Positions 1 through 9,511 are shown, counted from the first letter of the stretch. The stretch is 64,000 nt of DNA from Stutzerimonas stutzeri KOS6 (GCF_000307775.2 NZ_KK020676.1:1586576-1650575), one strand, 5' to 3'. Notes: generated by a model not told the origin, from the letters alone. Numbers and translations are program-made.

Positions 1-599
1 ACGTGCACGACGACTGCGCGCGCGTCAGCGAAGTACTCAAGCTGGCCGGCGCCACCGAAGTGCGCCTGGCCAGGGACGAAGCCGAGCGCGTGCGCTTCTG
101 GGCTGGGCGCAAGAATGCCTTCCCGGCGGTTGGACGTATCTCGCCGGATTACTACTGCATGGACGGCACCATCCCGCGCCGCGAGCTGCCGGGCGTGCTC
201 AAGGGGATTTCCGATCTGTCCGAGCAGTTCGGCCTGCGCGTGGCCAACGTGTTCCACGCCGGCGACGGCAACATGCATCCGCTGATCCTCTTCGATGCCA
301 ACCAGCCCGGTGAGCTGGAGCGCGCCGAGGAACTGGGTGGCAAGATTCTCGAACTGTGCGTCGAGGTGGGCGGCAGCATCACCGGCGAGCACGGCGTCGG
401 CCGCGAGAAGATCAACCAGATGTGCTCGCAGTTCAACGCCGACGAGCTGACCCTGTTCCATGCGGTCAAGGCGGCCTTCGACCCGAGCGGCCTGCTCAAC
501 CCGGGCAAGAACATTCCGACCCTGCATCGCTGCGCCGAATTCGGCCGCATGCACATCCACAACGGCCAGCTGCCTTTCCCCGAACTGGAGCGTTTCTGA
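1..599 (+). CDS. glcD: Glycolate oxidase, FAD subunit GlcD (C-terminal part)
   Basis: Partial gene: the reading frame is open from the first base and ends at TGA 597-599, so only about 198 C-terminal residues are present. GlcD is the FAD-linked catalytic subunit that oxidises glycolate to glyoxylate. Visible hallmarks of the FAD-oxidase C-terminal domain are VFHAGDGNMHPLI (about residues 80-92 of the fragment), TGEHGVGREK and the closing DPSGLLNPGK. The stop codon overlaps the ATG of glcE (TGATG), which indicates translational coupling. The identification is supported by glcE, glcF, glcG, glcB and the permease directly downstream. Confidence 0.95.
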   Translation, partial: VHDDCARVSEVLKLAGATEVRLARDEAERVRFWAGRKNAFPAVGRISPDYYCMDGTIPRRELPGVLKGISDLSEQFGLRVANVFHAGDGNMHPLILFDANQPGELERAEELGGKILELCVEVGGSITGEHGVGREKINQMCSQFNADELTLFHAVKAAFDPSGLLNPGKNIPTLHRCAEFGRMHIHNGQLPFPELERF

Positions 600-1660
600 T
601 GTCCGTAATCGCCAACGACGCCAGCGCGCAGTTGCTGGATCAGGTCAACCAGGCGCTTGCCGCCAATACGCCGCTGCGTATCCAGGGCAGTGGCAGCAAG
701 GCCTTCCTCGGCCGTGCGCTCGAAGGTCAGGTGCTCGACGTGCGCGAGCACCGCGGCATCGTCAGCTACGACCCCACCGAACTGGTGATCAGCGTGCGCG
801 CCGGCACCCCGCTGGTGGAACTGGAAGCGGCGCTGGACGCCGCCGGACAAATGCTTCCTTGCGAGCCGCCGCACTTCGGCGATGGAGCCACCGTTGGCGG
901 CATGATCGCCGCCGGCCTGTCCGGCCCGCGCCGCCCATGGAGCGGATCGGTGCGCGATTTCGTGCTCGGCTCGCGGGTCATCACCGGGCAGGGCAAGCTC
1001 CTGCGCTTCGGTGGCGAAGTGATGAAGAACGTCGCCGGCTACGACCTGTCGCGCCTGATGGCGGGCAGCTTCGGTTGCCTCGGCGTACTCACCGAAGTCT
1101 CGCTCAAGGTCCTGCCCAAGCCGCGCCTGTGCACCAGTCTGCGTCTGGAGATCGACCTGGAACGCGCGCTGCTCAAGCTCGCCGAGTGGGGTCAGCAGCC
1201 GGTGCCGATCAGCGCCGCCAGCCATGACGGCCAGGCGCTGCACCTGCGTCTGGAGGGCGGCGAAGGCTCGGTCAACGCTGCGCGCGAGCGCATCGGCGGC
1301 GAGGACCTGGGCCTCGGCTACTGGAACGATCTGCGCGAACAGCGCCTGGCCTTCTTCGCCGACCCTCGTCCGCTCTGGCGCCTGGCGCTCCCCAACAACA
1401 CGCCGGCGCTGGCGCTGCCAGGCGATCAGCTGGTGGATTGGGCCGGCGCCCAGCGCTGGCTGAAGTCCGATGCCGAAGCCGCAACCATCCGGGGCATTGC
1501 CGGCGAAGTCGGCGGGCATGCCACCTGCTTCAGCGCCGGTGCCGCCGAGAGCCCGTTCCAGCCGCTGGCCGCACCGCTGCTGCGCTATCACCGCCAGCTC
1601 AAGGCCGCACTCGACCCGCAGGGGATCTTCAACCCCGGCCGCATGTATTCCGAGGTCTGA
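599..1660 (+). CDS. glcE: Glycolate oxidase, FAD-binding subunit GlcE
   Basis: 353 residues. The start ATG at 599 overlaps the glcD stop. GlcE is the second flavin-binding-type subunit of the glycolate oxidase complex. The N-terminal half carries the PCMH-type FAD-binding fold: IQGSGSK (about 28-34), then PPHFGDGATVGGMIAAGLSG (about 90-109) and VMKNVAGYDLSRL. It ends with the family-typical DPQGIFNPGRM. The open frame extends upstream of 599 in this phase, but that part lies within glcD in another frame and is not used. glcF begins 6 nt after the stop. Confidence 0.93.
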   Translation: MSVIANDASAQLLDQVNQALAANTPLRIQGSGSKAFLGRALEGQVLDVREHRGIVSYDPTELVISVRAGTPLVELEAALDAAGQMLPCEPPHFGDGATVGGMIAAGLSGPRRPWSGSVRDFVLGSRVITGQGKLLRFGGEVMKNVAGYDLSRLMAGSFGCLGVLTEVSLKVLPKPRLCTSLRLEIDLERALLKLAEWGQQPVPISAASHDGQALHLRLEGGEGSVNAARERIGGEDLGLGYWNDLREQRLAFFADPRPLWRLALPNNTPALALPGDQLVDWAGAQRWLKSDAEAATIRGIAGEVGGHATCFSAGAAESPFQPLAAPLLRYHRQLKAALDPQGIFNPGRMYSEV

Positions 1661-1666
1661 CGACGT

Positions 1667-2884
1667 ATGCAAACGAATCTGAGCGAAGCCGCGAAAAAAC
1701 TGCCGCGCGCCGAGGAAGCCGAAAGCATCCTGCGCTCGTGCGTGCATTGCGGCTTCTGCAATGCCACCTGCCCGACTTACCAACTGCTGGGTGACGAGCT
1801 GGACGGTCCGCGTGGGCGCATCTACCTGATGAAGCAGATGTTCGAGGGTGGCGAGGTGACCGAGAGCACCCAGCTGCACCTGGACCGCTGTCTGACCTGC
1901 CGCAATTGCGAAACCACCTGCCCATCCGGGGTGAAATATCACAACCTGCTGGACATCGGCCGCGATTTCATCGAACGCCAGGTCCAGCGCCCGCTGGGCG
2001 AGCGTATAGTGCGTGGCGGTTTGCGCACGGTGATCCCGCGTCCGGGCCTGTTCAAGGCGCTGCTGGGCACCGGCAATGCGCTCAAGCCGCTGATGCCGGC
2101 CTCGCTCAAGGGCCATCTGCCGCGCGAGATCCGCCCGCCCAAGCCGCGCCCGCAAGTCATGCACGGTCGTCGCGTGTTGATGCTCGAAGGCTGCGTGCAG
2201 CCGAGCCTGGCACCGAGCACCAACGCCGCCGCCGCGCGGGTCCTGGATCGCCTGGGCATCAGCGTCAGCCCGGCCCGTGAGGCCGGCTGCTGCGGTGCGG
2301 TGGATTACCACCTCAATGCCCAGGATGCCGGTCTGGACCGCGCACGGCGCAACATCGACGCCTGGTGGCCAGCCATCGAGGCCGGTGCCGAAGCCATCGT
2401 GCAGACTGCCAGCGGCTGCGGTGCCTTCGTCAAGGAATACGGCCACCTGCTCAAGGATGACCCGGCCTACGCCGCCAAGGCGGCGCGCGTCAGCGAACTG
2501 GCCAAGGACCTGGTCGAGGTGCTGCGCAGCGCCGAACTGGAAAAGCTCAATGTGCGCGCCGACAAGCGCATGGCCTTCCATTGTCCGTGTACCCTGCAGC
2601 ACGCACAGAAGCTTGGTGGCGCGGTCGAAGACGTGCTTGCCCGGCTGGGCTTCCAGCTCACCGCGGTGCCTGATGCGCATCTGTGCTGCGGCTCGGCGGG
2701 CAGCTATTCGATTACCCAGCCGGAAATCTCCATGCAGTTGCGCGACAACAAGCTCAACGCGCTGGAAAGCGGCAAGCCGGAAGTGATCGTCACAGCCAAC
2801 ATCGGCTGCCAGACGCATCTGGACGGCGCCGGCCGTACGCCGGTCAAGCACTGGATCGAAGTGGTCGAGGAATCGATGGGCTGA
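1667..2884 (+). CDS. glcF: Glycolate oxidase, iron-sulfur subunit GlcF
   Basis: 405 residues, normal for GlcF. Two 4Fe-4S ferredoxin motifs are present near the N-terminus (CVHCGFCNATCP at about residues 26-37 and CLTCRNCETTCP at about 75-86). Two cysteine-rich CCG-type domains follow (AGCCGA and LCCGSAGSY regions). The subunit is expected to pass electrons from the GlcD/E flavins towards the respiratory chain at the inner membrane. It lies in the same run of genes as glcDE; a 20-bp inverted repeat follows it before glcG. Confidence 0.95.
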   Translation: MQTNLSEAAKKLPRAEEAESILRSCVHCGFCNATCPTYQLLGDELDGPRGRIYLMKQMFEGGEVTESTQLHLDRCLTCRNCETTCPSGVKYHNLLDIGRDFIERQVQRPLGERIVRGGLRTVIPRPGLFKALLGTGNALKPLMPASLKGHLPREIRPPKPRPQVMHGRRVLMLEGCVQPSLAPSTNAAAARVLDRLGISVSPAREAGCCGAVDYHLNAQDAGLDRARRNIDAWWPAIEAGAEAIVQTASGCGAFVKEYGHLLKDDPAYAAKAARVSELAKDLVEVLRSAELEKLNVRADKRMAFHCPCTLQHAQKLGGAVEDVLARLGFQLTAVPDAHLCCGSAGSYSITQPEISMQLRDNKLNALESGKPEVIVTANIGCQTHLDGAGRTPVKHWIEVVEESMG

Positions 2885-2887
2885 TTG

Positions 2888-2954
2888 GTAGGGTGGGCTT
2901 CAGCCCAGCGTTCGTTGGCGCCCGAGGCTGCTGGTGGGCTGAAGCCCACCCTAC
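2888..2954. repeat. Inverted repeat (REP-like) between glcF and glcG
   Basis: The 20-bp arms at 2888-2907 and 2935-2954 are exact reverse complements with 27 bases between them. Each arm contains the near-palindromic core GGGCTTCAGCCC. The element starts 4 bases after the glcF stop. This class of GTAGGGTGGGC... palindrome looks like a dispersed intergenic repeat; a related GTAGGGTGGAT element lies at 12275-12361. In RNA it could form a strong hairpin that stabilises or attenuates the glcDEF message. Confidence 0.8.
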
Positions 2955-3028
2955 GGGACTGACCGGGAGTGCCGCGCCACATAACGCTCACGCACGAATA
3001 ACTTGAATATGACAACCGGAGAATCGAG

Positions 3029-3433
3029 ATGAAAAGCAAAGCCGTACTGAGCCAGACCGAAGTGGCTGCCATTCTTGCCGCCGCCCGCGCCGAAGCGCAG
3101 GCCAATGGCTGGGCCGTGACCATCGTCGTCGCCGACGACGGCGGCCATCCCCTGGCGCTGGAGCGTCTGGACGGCTGCGCGCCGATCGCCTCCTACATCG
3201 CCACCGAGAAAGCCCGCAGCTCGGCGCTCGGCCGTCGCGAAACCAAGGGTTATGAAGACATGGTCAACGGCGGTCGCAGCGCCTTCCTTTCGGCGCCGGT
3301 GGTCTGCTCGCTGGAAGGCGGCGTGCCGGTGATCGTCGATGGGCAGGTGGTCGGTGCGGTCGGCGTGTCCGGCGTCACCGCCGTGCAGGACGCGCAGATC
3401 GCCAAGGCCGGCGTCGCCGCCCTGGCCAACTGA
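3029..3433 (+). CDS. glcG: GlcG/HbpS-like haem-degrading-family protein
   Basis: 134 residues, the usual length of the GlcG/HbpS (DUF336) family. The segments VVADDGGHPLALERLDG (about 31-47) and the C-terminal GAVGVSGVTAVQDAQIAKAG are typical of that fold. The exact role of GlcG is not settled; it is consistently encoded in glycolate operons. The ATG at 3029 is preceded by a purine-rich GGAGAATCGAG ribosome site. It sits between glcF and glcB, as in the E. coli glcDEFGBA operon. Confidence 0.88.
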   Translation: MKSKAVLSQTEVAAILAAARAEAQANGWAVTIVVADDGGHPLALERLDGCAPIASYIATEKARSSALGRRETKGYEDMVNGGRSAFLSAPVVCSLEGGVPVIVDGQVVGAVGVSGVTAVQDAQIAKAGVAALAN

Positions 3434-3455
3434 TCAGGCAACAGGAGAACAATAG

Positions 3456-5636
3456 ATGACCGAGCGTGTAACCCTGGGCCGCCTGCAAGTCGCGGCCAAT
3501 CTGCAGCGTTTCATCGAAGACGAAGTCCTGCCGGGCACCGGTATCGAGGCCGCCGCCTTCTGGCAGGGCCTGGACACCCTGGTCCATGACCTGGCGCCGA
3601 AGAACCGCGAGCTGCTCGCCGAGCGCGACCGTATGCAGGTCGAGCTGGACACCTGGCACAAGGCCAATCCGGGTCCGATCAAGGACATGGCCGCCTATCG
3701 CGCCTTCCTCGAGTCCATCGGCTACCTGCTGCCGGTGCCGGGCGAGGTGAAGATCGAGACCGCCAACGTCGACAGCGAAATCGCCACCCAGGCCGGCCCG
3801 CAGCTGGTGGTGCCGATCATGAACGCGCGCTACGCGCTGAACGCCGCCAATGCCCGCTGGGGCTCGCTGTATGACGCGCTCTACGGCACCGACGCGATTT
3901 CCGAGGAGGGTGGCGCGCAGAAGGGTCCGGGCTACAACGAAGTCCGCGGCGCCAAGGTCATCGCCTACGCGCGCAATTTCCTCGACCAGGCCGCGCCGCT
4001 CGCCGAAGGCAGCCACGCCGATGCCACCGCTTACCGCGTGCAGGATGGCCAGCTCAAGGTGACCCTGGAAAACGGCAGCATCACCGGGCTGGCGCAGCCG
4101 GAGAAGTTCGTCGGTTTCCAGGGTGAAGCGGTCGAGCCCAAGGCCGTATTGCTGAAGAACAACGGCCTGCATGTCGAGATCCAGATCGATCCGAACAGCC
4201 CGATCGGGCAGACCGACGCCGCCGGCGTGAAGGATCTGCTGGTCGAGTCCGCGGTTTCCACCATCCTCGACTGCGAGGACTCGGTCGCCGCGGTCGATGC
4301 CGACGACAAGGTATTGGCCTACCGCAACTGGCTGGGCATCGTCCAGGGCACTCTCAGCGAAGAAGTCGCCAAGGGCAGCTCCAGCTTCGTCCGTCGCCTC
4401 AACCCGGACCGCGAGTACAGCGCGCCGAATGGCGACGAACTGAAGCTGCACGGCCGCTCGCTGCTGTTCCTGCGCAACGTCGGTCACCTGATGACCAACC
4501 CGGCGATCCTCTACGACGGCGATCGTGAAATCCCCGAAGGCATCATGGATGGCGTGTTCACCAGCCTGATCGCCAAGCATGACCTGGCGCGCAAGGGCAA
4601 CTCGCGTACCGGCAGCATCTACATCGTCAAGCCGAAGATGCACGGTCCGGCCGAAGTCGCCTTCGCCGACGAGCTGTTCGGTCGCGTCGAGGACCTGGTC
4701 GGTCTGCCGCGTCATACCGTGAAGCTCGGCATCATGGATGAGGAACGTCGCACCAGCGCCAACCTCAAGGCCTGCATCGCGGCAGCCAAGCACCGCGTGG
4801 CCTTCATCAACACCGGCTTCCTCGACCGCACCGGCGACGAGATGCACACCTGCATGGAAGCCGGCCCGGTGCTGCGCAAGGGCGACATGAAGTCCACCCC
4901 GTGGATCCAGTCCTACGAGCGCAACAACGTGCTGGTCGGCCTGGCCTGCGGCCTGCGCGGCAAGGCCCAGATCGGCAAGGGCATGTGGGCCATGCCGGAC
5001 ATGATGGCGGCGATGCTGGAGCAGAAGATCGGCCACCCGAAGTCCGGCGCCAACACTGCCTGGGTACCGTCGCCGACCGGCGCCACCCTGCATGCGCTGC
5101 ATTACCATCAGGTCGATGTACAGGTCGTACAGAGCGAGCTGGAAAAGGTCGACCTGGCCGCCGAGCGTGAGCAACTGCTCAATGACCTGCTGACCATCCC
5201 GGTGGTCGCCGAGGCCACGTGGAGCGCCGAGGAGAAGCAGCAGGAACTGGACAACAACTGCCAGGGTATCCTCGGTTACGTGGTGCGCTGGGTCGAGCAG
5301 GGCGTGGGTTGCTCCAAGGTGCCGGACATCCATAACGTCGGCCTGATGGAAGACCGTGCGACGCTGCGCATCTCCAGCCAGCACATCGCCAACTGGCTGC
5401 GTCACGGCGTGGTCAGTCGCGAGCAGGTTCAGGAAACCCTGGAGCGCATGGCCAAGGTGGTCGACCAGCAGAATGCCGGCGATCCGCTCTATCGCGCCAT
5501 GTCCAGCGACTACACTCAGTCGGCGGCGTTCCAGGCGGCCTGTGATCTGGTGTTCAAGGGGCTCGAGCAGCCGGCCGGTTACACCGAGCCGCTGCTGCAC
5601 GCCTGGCGCCAGCGTTTCAAGGCAGCCCAGGGCTGA
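3456..5636 (+). CDS. glcB: Malate synthase G
   Basis: 726 residues, full length for the monomeric G isoform (about 720-725 expected). It condenses glyoxylate with acetyl-CoA to give malate, channelling the product of glycolate oxidase into the TCA cycle. Recognisable segments are [17 protein letters not shown] (about 269-285), [11 protein letters not shown], and the C-terminal [20 protein letters not shown] block. The ATG follows AACAGGAGAACAATAG, a good Shine-Dalgarno. It lies 22 bases after glcG and is very probably co-transcribed. Confidence 0.97.
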   Translation: MTERVTLGRLQVAANLQRFIEDEVLPGTGIEAAAFWQGLDTLVHDLAPKNRELLAERDRMQVELDTWHKANPGPIKDMAAYRAFLESIGYLLPVPGEVKIETANVDSEIATQAGPQLVVPIMNARYALNAANARWGSLYDALYGTDAISEEGGAQKGPGYNEVRGAKVIAYARNFLDQAAPLAEGSHADATAYRVQDGQLKVTLENGSITGLAQPEKFVGFQGEAVEPKAVLLKNNGLHVEIQIDPNSPIGQTDAAGVKDLLVESAVSTILDCEDSVAAVDADDKVLAYRNWLGIVQGTLSEEVAKGSSSFVRRLNPDREYSAPNGDELKLHGRSLLFLRNVGHLMTNPAILYDGDREIPEGIMDGVFTSLIAKHDLARKGNSRTGSIYIVKPKMHGPAEVAFADELFGRVEDLVGLPRHTVKLGIMDEERRTSANLKACIAAAKHRVAFINTGFLDRTGDEMHTCMEAGPVLRKGDMKSTPWIQSYERNNVLVGLACGLRGKAQIGKGMWAMPDMMAAMLEQKIGHPKSGANTAWVPSPTGATLHALHYHQVDVQVVQSELEKVDLAAEREQLLNDLLTIPVVAEATWSAEEKQQELDNNCQGILGYVVRWVEQGVGCSKVPDIHNVGLMEDRATLRISSQHIANWLRHGVVSREQVQETLERMAKVVDQQNAGDPLYRAMSSDYTQSAAFQAACDLVFKGLEQPAGYTEPLLHAWRQRFKAAQG

Positions 5637-5692
5637 CAGGCCAGCAGGAACCGCGTGCTGCCGGATATGCGGCGCGCGCGGTGCAGGACAGC

Positions 5693-5722
5693 AGCCCCAG
5701 GTGCCCAGCGGCGCCCGGGGCT
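5693..5722 (+). terminator. Hairpin between glcB and glcA
   Basis: A 13-bp stem (one mismatch, one G-U pair) with a CAGC loop lies about 57 bases after the glcB stop. It is followed by TTTCG but no long T-run, so it could be a weak or partial terminator that lowers permease expression, or an mRNA end-stabilising structure. The 218-base gap to glcA holds nothing else obvious besides the A-rich leader motif. Confidence 0.45.
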
Positions 5723-5830
5723 TTCGAGCATGAGCGGCACGGCTTCGGCCGGGTCGTTTGGAAGCGCACCGCGTGGGGGCGTTTTCGTGCGAAGAACCGG
5801 GCATGCCCGGACACACTAGAAGCGGTTCAC

Positions 5831-5838
5831 AACAAAAA
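5831..5838 (+). promoter_or_regulatory. Candidate Crc/Hfq catabolite-repression motif ahead of glcA
   Basis: AACAAAAA matches the AAnAANAA consensus bound by Hfq with Crc on pseudomonad mRNAs. It lies 17 bases upstream of the glcA ATG, the usual place for translational repression. A crc gene is present at 30849-31628. The match is short and could arise by chance in any A-rich leader. Confidence 0.45.
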
Positions 5839-5854
5839 CTCAGGGACCCAACAA

Positions 5855-7558
5855 ATGAGTCAAACACTACTGTCCATCCTGGCCTTCGTGCCGCTGGTAC
5901 TGGCGGGTGTGCTGCTGATCGGCTTTCGCTGGCCGGCCAAGTACGCAATGCCGCTGGTTTTCGTCCTAACTGCGCTGATCGGCCTGCTGGCCTGGGACAT
6001 GACCCTCAACCGGGTCGTCGCATCCACCTTGCAGGGCCTGATCCTCACCGCAGCGATTCTCTGGATCATCTTCGGTGCGATCCTGCTGCTCAACACGCTG
6101 AAACATTCCGGGGGGATCAGTTCTATTCGGCGTGGCTTCTCCAACGTCAGTCCGGACCGTCGCGTCCAGGTGCTGATCGTCGCCTGGCTGTTCGGCTGTT
6201 TCATCGAGGGCGCCTCGGGCTTCGGCACGCCGGCCGCGGTGGCCGCACCCCTGATGGTGGCACTGGGCTTCCCGGCGCTGGCCGCCGTGGTCATGGGCAT
6301 GATGGTGCAGTCGACGCCGGTGTCCTTCGGTGCCGTGGGTACGCCGATTTTGGTCGGTGTGGGCGCTGGCCTGGACAAGACCGGCATCAGCGAGCAGCTG
6401 GTTGCGGTGGGCAGTAACTGGGAGGTGTTCTTCCACCTGATCTTCTCGCGCGTCGCGATCATCCACGCGCTGTGCGGGATTCTCATGCCGCTGATCATGA
6501 TCAGCATCATGACCCGCTATTTCGGGCGCAACAAATCCTGGACCGAAGGGCTGGCAGTTGCCCCGTTCGCCGTGTTCACCGGTCTGGCATTCGTCATTCC
6601 GTACGCCGCTGCCGGTGTATTCCTCGGCCCGGAATTCCCCTCCATGATCGGTGCGCTGGTCGGTCTGGCCATCGTCGTGCCTGCCGCCAAGGCCGGATTC
6701 CTGCTGCCCAAGGACAGCTGGGATTTCGCACCTGCCAGCGAGTGGCCCGCCGAATGGATGGGCAAGATCGAGATGAAGATCGAGGACGTCGCCGGCAAGA
6801 CGCCGATTTCCGTACCCATGGCCTGGGCGCCGTACCTGCTGCTGGCGGCACTGCTGGTCTGCTCGCGGGTGTTCCCGGACTTCAAGGCACTGCTGATGTC
6901 GCTGACCTTCGGCTGGAAGGACATCCTTGGCGAGACGGGGGTTTCCGGTACGCTGGAGCCGCTGTACCTGCCGGGTGGCATCCTCTGCATCGTGGTGCTG
7001 ATCACCTTCTTCCTGCACCGCATGAGCGCGCGGGAACTGGGCGCGGCCATTTCCGAATCGAGCAAGACCCTGCTCGGTGCCGGCTTCGTGCTGATCTTCA
7101 CCATCCCGATGGTACGTATCCTGATCAACTCGGGTGTTAACGGCTCCGACCTGGTGTCGATGCCGGTGGCCATGGCGCAGCTGGTCGCCAACAGCGTGGG
7201 TGATGTCTATCCCTTCTTTGCCCCGGCCGTGGGCGCGCTGGGTGCCTTCATCGCCGGTTCCAACACCGTGTCCAACCTGATGCTCTCGCAGTTCCAGTTC
7301 AACACCGCGGGCCTGCTGGGTCTGTCCGGTGTGTTGATGGTGGCGTTGCAATCGGTCGGTGCGGCGGCGGGCAACATGATCGCCATTCACAACGTGGTAG
7401 CGGCTTCGGCCACCGTCGGCCTGCTCGGTCGCGAGGGGATCACCCTGCGCAAGACCATGCTGCCGACCCTGTACTACCTCATCCTGGCCGGCACCATCGG
7501 CCTGATCGGGTTCTACGTGATGGGCATCAGCGATCCGCTGGTGGGTGCCGCAGGCTAA
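5855..7558 (+). CDS. glcA: Glycolate/lactate permease, LctP family
   Basis: 567 residues, full length for the LldP/GlcA family (about 550-560), with roughly a dozen hydrophobic segments. Family signatures include the [19 protein letters not shown] block (about 110-128) and the C-terminal [17 protein letters not shown]. An inner-membrane symporter for 2-hydroxy acids; glycolate is inferred from its place after glcDEFGB. The ATG at 5855 was preferred over longer in-frame extensions because [14 protein letters not shown] is the start of the first membrane segment. A strong terminator follows. Confidence 0.92.
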   Translation: MSQTLLSILAFVPLVLAGVLLIGFRWPAKYAMPLVFVLTALIGLLAWDMTLNRVVASTLQGLILTAAILWIIFGAILLLNTLKHSGGISSIRRGFSNVSPDRRVQVLIVAWLFGCFIEGASGFGTPAAVAAPLMVALGFPALAAVVMGMMVQSTPVSFGAVGTPILVGVGAGLDKTGISEQLVAVGSNWEVFFHLIFSRVAIIHALCGILMPLIMISIMTRYFGRNKSWTEGLAVAPFAVFTGLAFVIPYAAAGVFLGPEFPSMIGALVGLAIVVPAAKAGFLLPKDSWDFAPASEWPAEWMGKIEMKIEDVAGKTPISVPMAWAPYLLLAALLVCSRVFPDFKALLMSLTFGWKDILGETGVSGTLEPLYLPGGILCIVVLITFFLHRMSARELGAAISESSKTLLGAGFVLIFTIPMVRILINSGVNGSDLVSMPVAMAQLVANSVGDVYPFFAPAVGALGAFIAGSNTVSNLMLSQFQFNTAGLLGLSGVLMVALQSVGAAAGNMIAIHNVVAASATVGLLGREGITLRKTMLPTLYYLILAGTIGLIGFYVMGISDPLVGAAG

Positions 7559-7572
7559 GCCTTGCAGCATCG

Positions 7573-7600
7573 AAACGGGCGGCCTGGGCCGCCCGTTTTC
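7573..7600 (+). terminator. Rho-independent terminator after glcA
   Basis: A 12-bp GC-rich stem (AAACGGGCGGCC / its complement) with a 3-base loop ends in TTTTC, 14 bases after the glcA stop. This is a clear intrinsic terminator closing the glc gene run. Confidence 0.9.
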
Positions 7601-7610
7601 ATTTATGGGC

Positions 7611-7638
7611 TTGGTGCGGTGCGACGTTCTGGTATAGC
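7611..7638 (+). promoter_or_regulatory. Candidate sigma-70 promoter for rubA-rubB
   Basis: TTGGTG at 7611-7616 and TATAGC at 7633-7638 are separated by 16 bases, directly after the glcA terminator and 33 bases before rubA. The hexamers are reasonable but imperfect. Confidence 0.45.
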
Positions 7639-7671
7639 GTGCGTCACAGTCGACTGGCAGCGAGGTGACCC

Positions 7672-7839
7672 ATGAAGAAGTGGCAATGCGTGGTGTGCGG
7701 CTACATCTACGACGAAGCGCTGGGCGTACCGGAAGAGGGCATCGCCCCCGGAACGCTCTGGGAAGACGTGCCGGAAGACTGGGTGTGCCCCGACTGCGGC
7801 GTCGGCAAGCTCGATTTCGAAATGATCGCGATCGGCTGA
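7672..7839 (+). CDS. rubA: Rubredoxin
   Basis: A short gene of 55 codons. The protein has the two CxxC iron ligands of rubredoxin (CVVCGYIYD at residues 6-14 and CPDCGVGK at 39-46) and the conserved aromatic positions W4, Y11, Y13 and W37. It is a small one-iron electron carrier. The neighbour encodes its NADH reductase. In pseudomonads such pairs feed electrons to alkane hydroxylases and help in oxidative-stress responses; no hydroxylase gene is in this window. Confidence 0.96.
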   Translation: MKKWQCVVCGYIYDEALGVPEEGIAPGTLWEDVPEDWVCPDCGVGKLDFEMIAIG

Positions 7840-7870
7840 TCCCGTTCCGCCCAGCACAAGAGGACATCAT

Positions 7871-9055
7871 GTGAGCGCACCCGTAGTCATCATCGGTACC
7901 GGCCTGGCCGGCTATAACCTGGCGCGTGAATTCCGCAAGCTGGACCCGCAGACGCCACTGCTGATGATTACCGCCGACGATGGTCGTTCCTACTCCAAGC
8001 CGTTGTTGTCCACCGGCTTCGCCGCCAACAGGAATGCCGAAACCCTGGGCATGGCTGCCGCCGGCACCATGGCCGAGCAACTCAATGCCGAGATTCGCAC
8101 GCATACCCGGGTCACTCGCCTCGAGCCGGCGAATCGATGCGTCTGGATCGGCAACGAGCCGGTGGCGTACCGCGATCTGGTGCTGGCCTGGGGCGCACAG
8201 GCGATCCAGGTACAGGTCGAAGGCGCCGCCGCGGATCTGGTCTTTCCGATCAACGACCTGCACGATTACGGCCGCTTTCGTGCTGCGCTGGAAGGCAAGC
8301 GCCGGGTCCTGATCCTCGGGGCCGGACTGATCGGCTGCGAATTCGCCAACGACCTGCTGCAGGGTGATCACGAGGTCGATCTGGTGGCGCCCGGCGAGCA
8401 GGTCATGCCCGGCCTGCTGCCGCTGGAAGCTGCCCGGGCAGTGAGGCGTGGCCTGGAAGGCATCGGCGCACGTTTCCACCTGGGCAACGTGCTGGAGCGT
8501 CTCGAACGCAACGGCGCTGAGCTTCAGGCGACGCTGTCCGACGGCACGCAACTGACCTGCGACCTGGTGGTCAGCGCGGTCGGCCTGCGTCCGCGTACCG
8601 CGCAGGCGGCCGAAGCGGGGCTGGCGGTGGCGCGCGGAATCGTCGTCGATCGCCTGCTGCAGACCTCGGCTGCACACGTCTACGCCCTCGGCGATTGCGC
8701 CGAAGTGGAGGGGCTGAACCTGCTCTATGTGATGCCGCTGATGGCCGGTGCGCGGGCTCTGGCTAAAACGCTGTTTGGCAATCCTACCTTTGTCAGTTAT
8801 GGCCCCATGCCGGTCACGGTGAAGACCTCGGCGTGTCCGGTGGTGGTTTCGGTACCGCCTGCCGGACGCGCGGGAAGCTGGTCGGTCGAGGCCCATGGAA
8901 ACGACGTCAAAGCGCTCTATCTCGGGCCTGGCGGGCAGTTGCTCGGCTATGCGCTGACGGGTTCGGCGGTGCAGGAACGAATGGCCCTGAACAAGCAGTT
9001 ACCGCCAGTGCTGGCGGAACTACCGCAAATTCTGTCGCTAAAGTCCCCCAACTGA
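7871..9055 (+). CDS. rubB: Rubredoxin-NAD(+) reductase
   Basis: 394 residues beginning at GTG 7871 after an AAGAGGA ribosome site. A class-I FAD/NAD(P)-disulfide-type oxidoreductase: first dinucleotide site [15 protein letters not shown] (residues 7-21), second [15 protein letters not shown] (about 147-161) and the FAD-closing [13 protein letters not shown] near 270. It carries electrons from NADH to rubredoxin. It lies 31 bases after rubA and is presumably co-transcribed with it. Confidence 0.93.
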   Translation: MSAPVVIIGTGLAGYNLAREFRKLDPQTPLLMITADDGRSYSKPLLSTGFAANRNAETLGMAAAGTMAEQLNAEIRTHTRVTRLEPANRCVWIGNEPVAYRDLVLAWGAQAIQVQVEGAAADLVFPINDLHDYGRFRAALEGKRRVLILGAGLIGCEFANDLLQGDHEVDLVAPGEQVMPGLLPLEAARAVRRGLEGIGARFHLGNVLERLERNGAELQATLSDGTQLTCDLVVSAVGLRPRTAQAAEAGLAVARGIVVDRLLQTSAAHVYALGDCAEVEGLNLLYVMPLMAGARALAKTLFGNPTFVSYGPMPVTVKTSACPVVVSVPPAGRAGSWSVEAHGNDVKALYLGPGGQLLGYALTGSAVQERMALNKQLPPVLAELPQILSLKSPN

Positions 9056-9176
9056 GCTTGCAGGGCGTCCGCGGGGACTGGCGCAGGTGCTAGCGCCGTG
9101 CCATTCTCCATGGGTCTGCCCCAGCCTAGAGCTGTTGCAGCGCCTTTAGCGCTGTTCTTGTGAACAGTACGGACAC

Positions 9177-9184
9177 AACAACAA
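9177..9184 (+). promoter_or_regulatory. A-rich Crc/Hfq-type motif in the hupB leader
   Basis: AACAACAA (followed by AAAC) fits the AAnAANAA Crc/Hfq consensus 20 bases upstream of the HU start codon. Just upstream, 9152-9167 forms a 6-bp hairpin (CTGTTC-TTGT-GAACAG). Functional use is inferred only from the motif. Confidence 0.35.
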
Positions 9185-9204
9185 AAACGTCTCAGAGGCT
9201 CCCA

Positions 9205-9477
9205 ATGCGTAAACCGGAACTCGCCGCAGCCATTGCCGAGAAGGCTGATCTGTCCAAGGACCAGGCCAATCGCGTACTCAACGCCGTGCTGGATGAAATC
9301 ACCAATGCGCTGAACCGCAAGGACAGCGTCACCCTGGTCGGTTTCGGCACCTTCGTTCAGCGCCACCGTGGCGCCCGCACCGGGAAAAACCCGCAGACCG
9401 GGCAACCGGTCACCATCAAGGCCAGCAATACCGTCGCGTTCAAACCGGGCAAGATGCTCAAAGACGCCGTCAACTGA
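9205..9477 (+). CDS. hupB: DNA-binding protein HU
   Basis: 90 residues, the exact usual length of HU. MRKPELAAAIAEKADLSKDQA begins the dimerisation helices, and GFGTFVQRHRGARTGKNPQTG (about 46-66) is the conserved beta-arm that bends DNA. The ATG at 9205 follows AGAGGC; the frame is open further upstream but the family start is unambiguous. A histone-like nucleoid protein. Pseudomonads also encode other HU subunits, so the letter of the symbol is from synteny with the rubredoxin reductase gene. Confidence 0.9.
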   Translation: MRKPELAAAIAEKADLSKDQANRVLNAVLDEITNALNRKDSVTLVGFGTFVQRHRGARTGKNPQTGQPVTIKASNTVAFKPGKMLKDAVN

Positions 9478-9487
9478 CGCTGCGCCG

Positions 9488-9511
9488 ACCCGGAGCCGAT
9501 CGGCTCCGGGT
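9488..9511 (+). terminator. Hairpin after hupB
   Basis: A perfect 11-bp inverted repeat (ACCCGGAGCCG and its complement around AT) begins 11 bases after the hupB stop. There is no proper T-tract afterwards (TAAACCTG), so it is a likely but non-canonical terminator. Confidence 0.6.

Noticed and set aside
152-2851. 899-codon open frame on the minus strand opposite glcD-glcF
   Set aside because: Covers three well-identified plus-strand genes; high-GC codon bias opens antisense frames. No family resemblance or ribosome site.
3375-5948. 857-codon minus-strand frame opposite glcB
   Set aside because: Shadow of malate synthase G; amino-acid make-up (Ala, Arg, Gln, His rich) is unlike a real protein.
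5966-8896. 976-codon minus-strand frame opposite glcA, rubA and rubB
   Set aside because: Crosses a terminator and three genes on the other strand.
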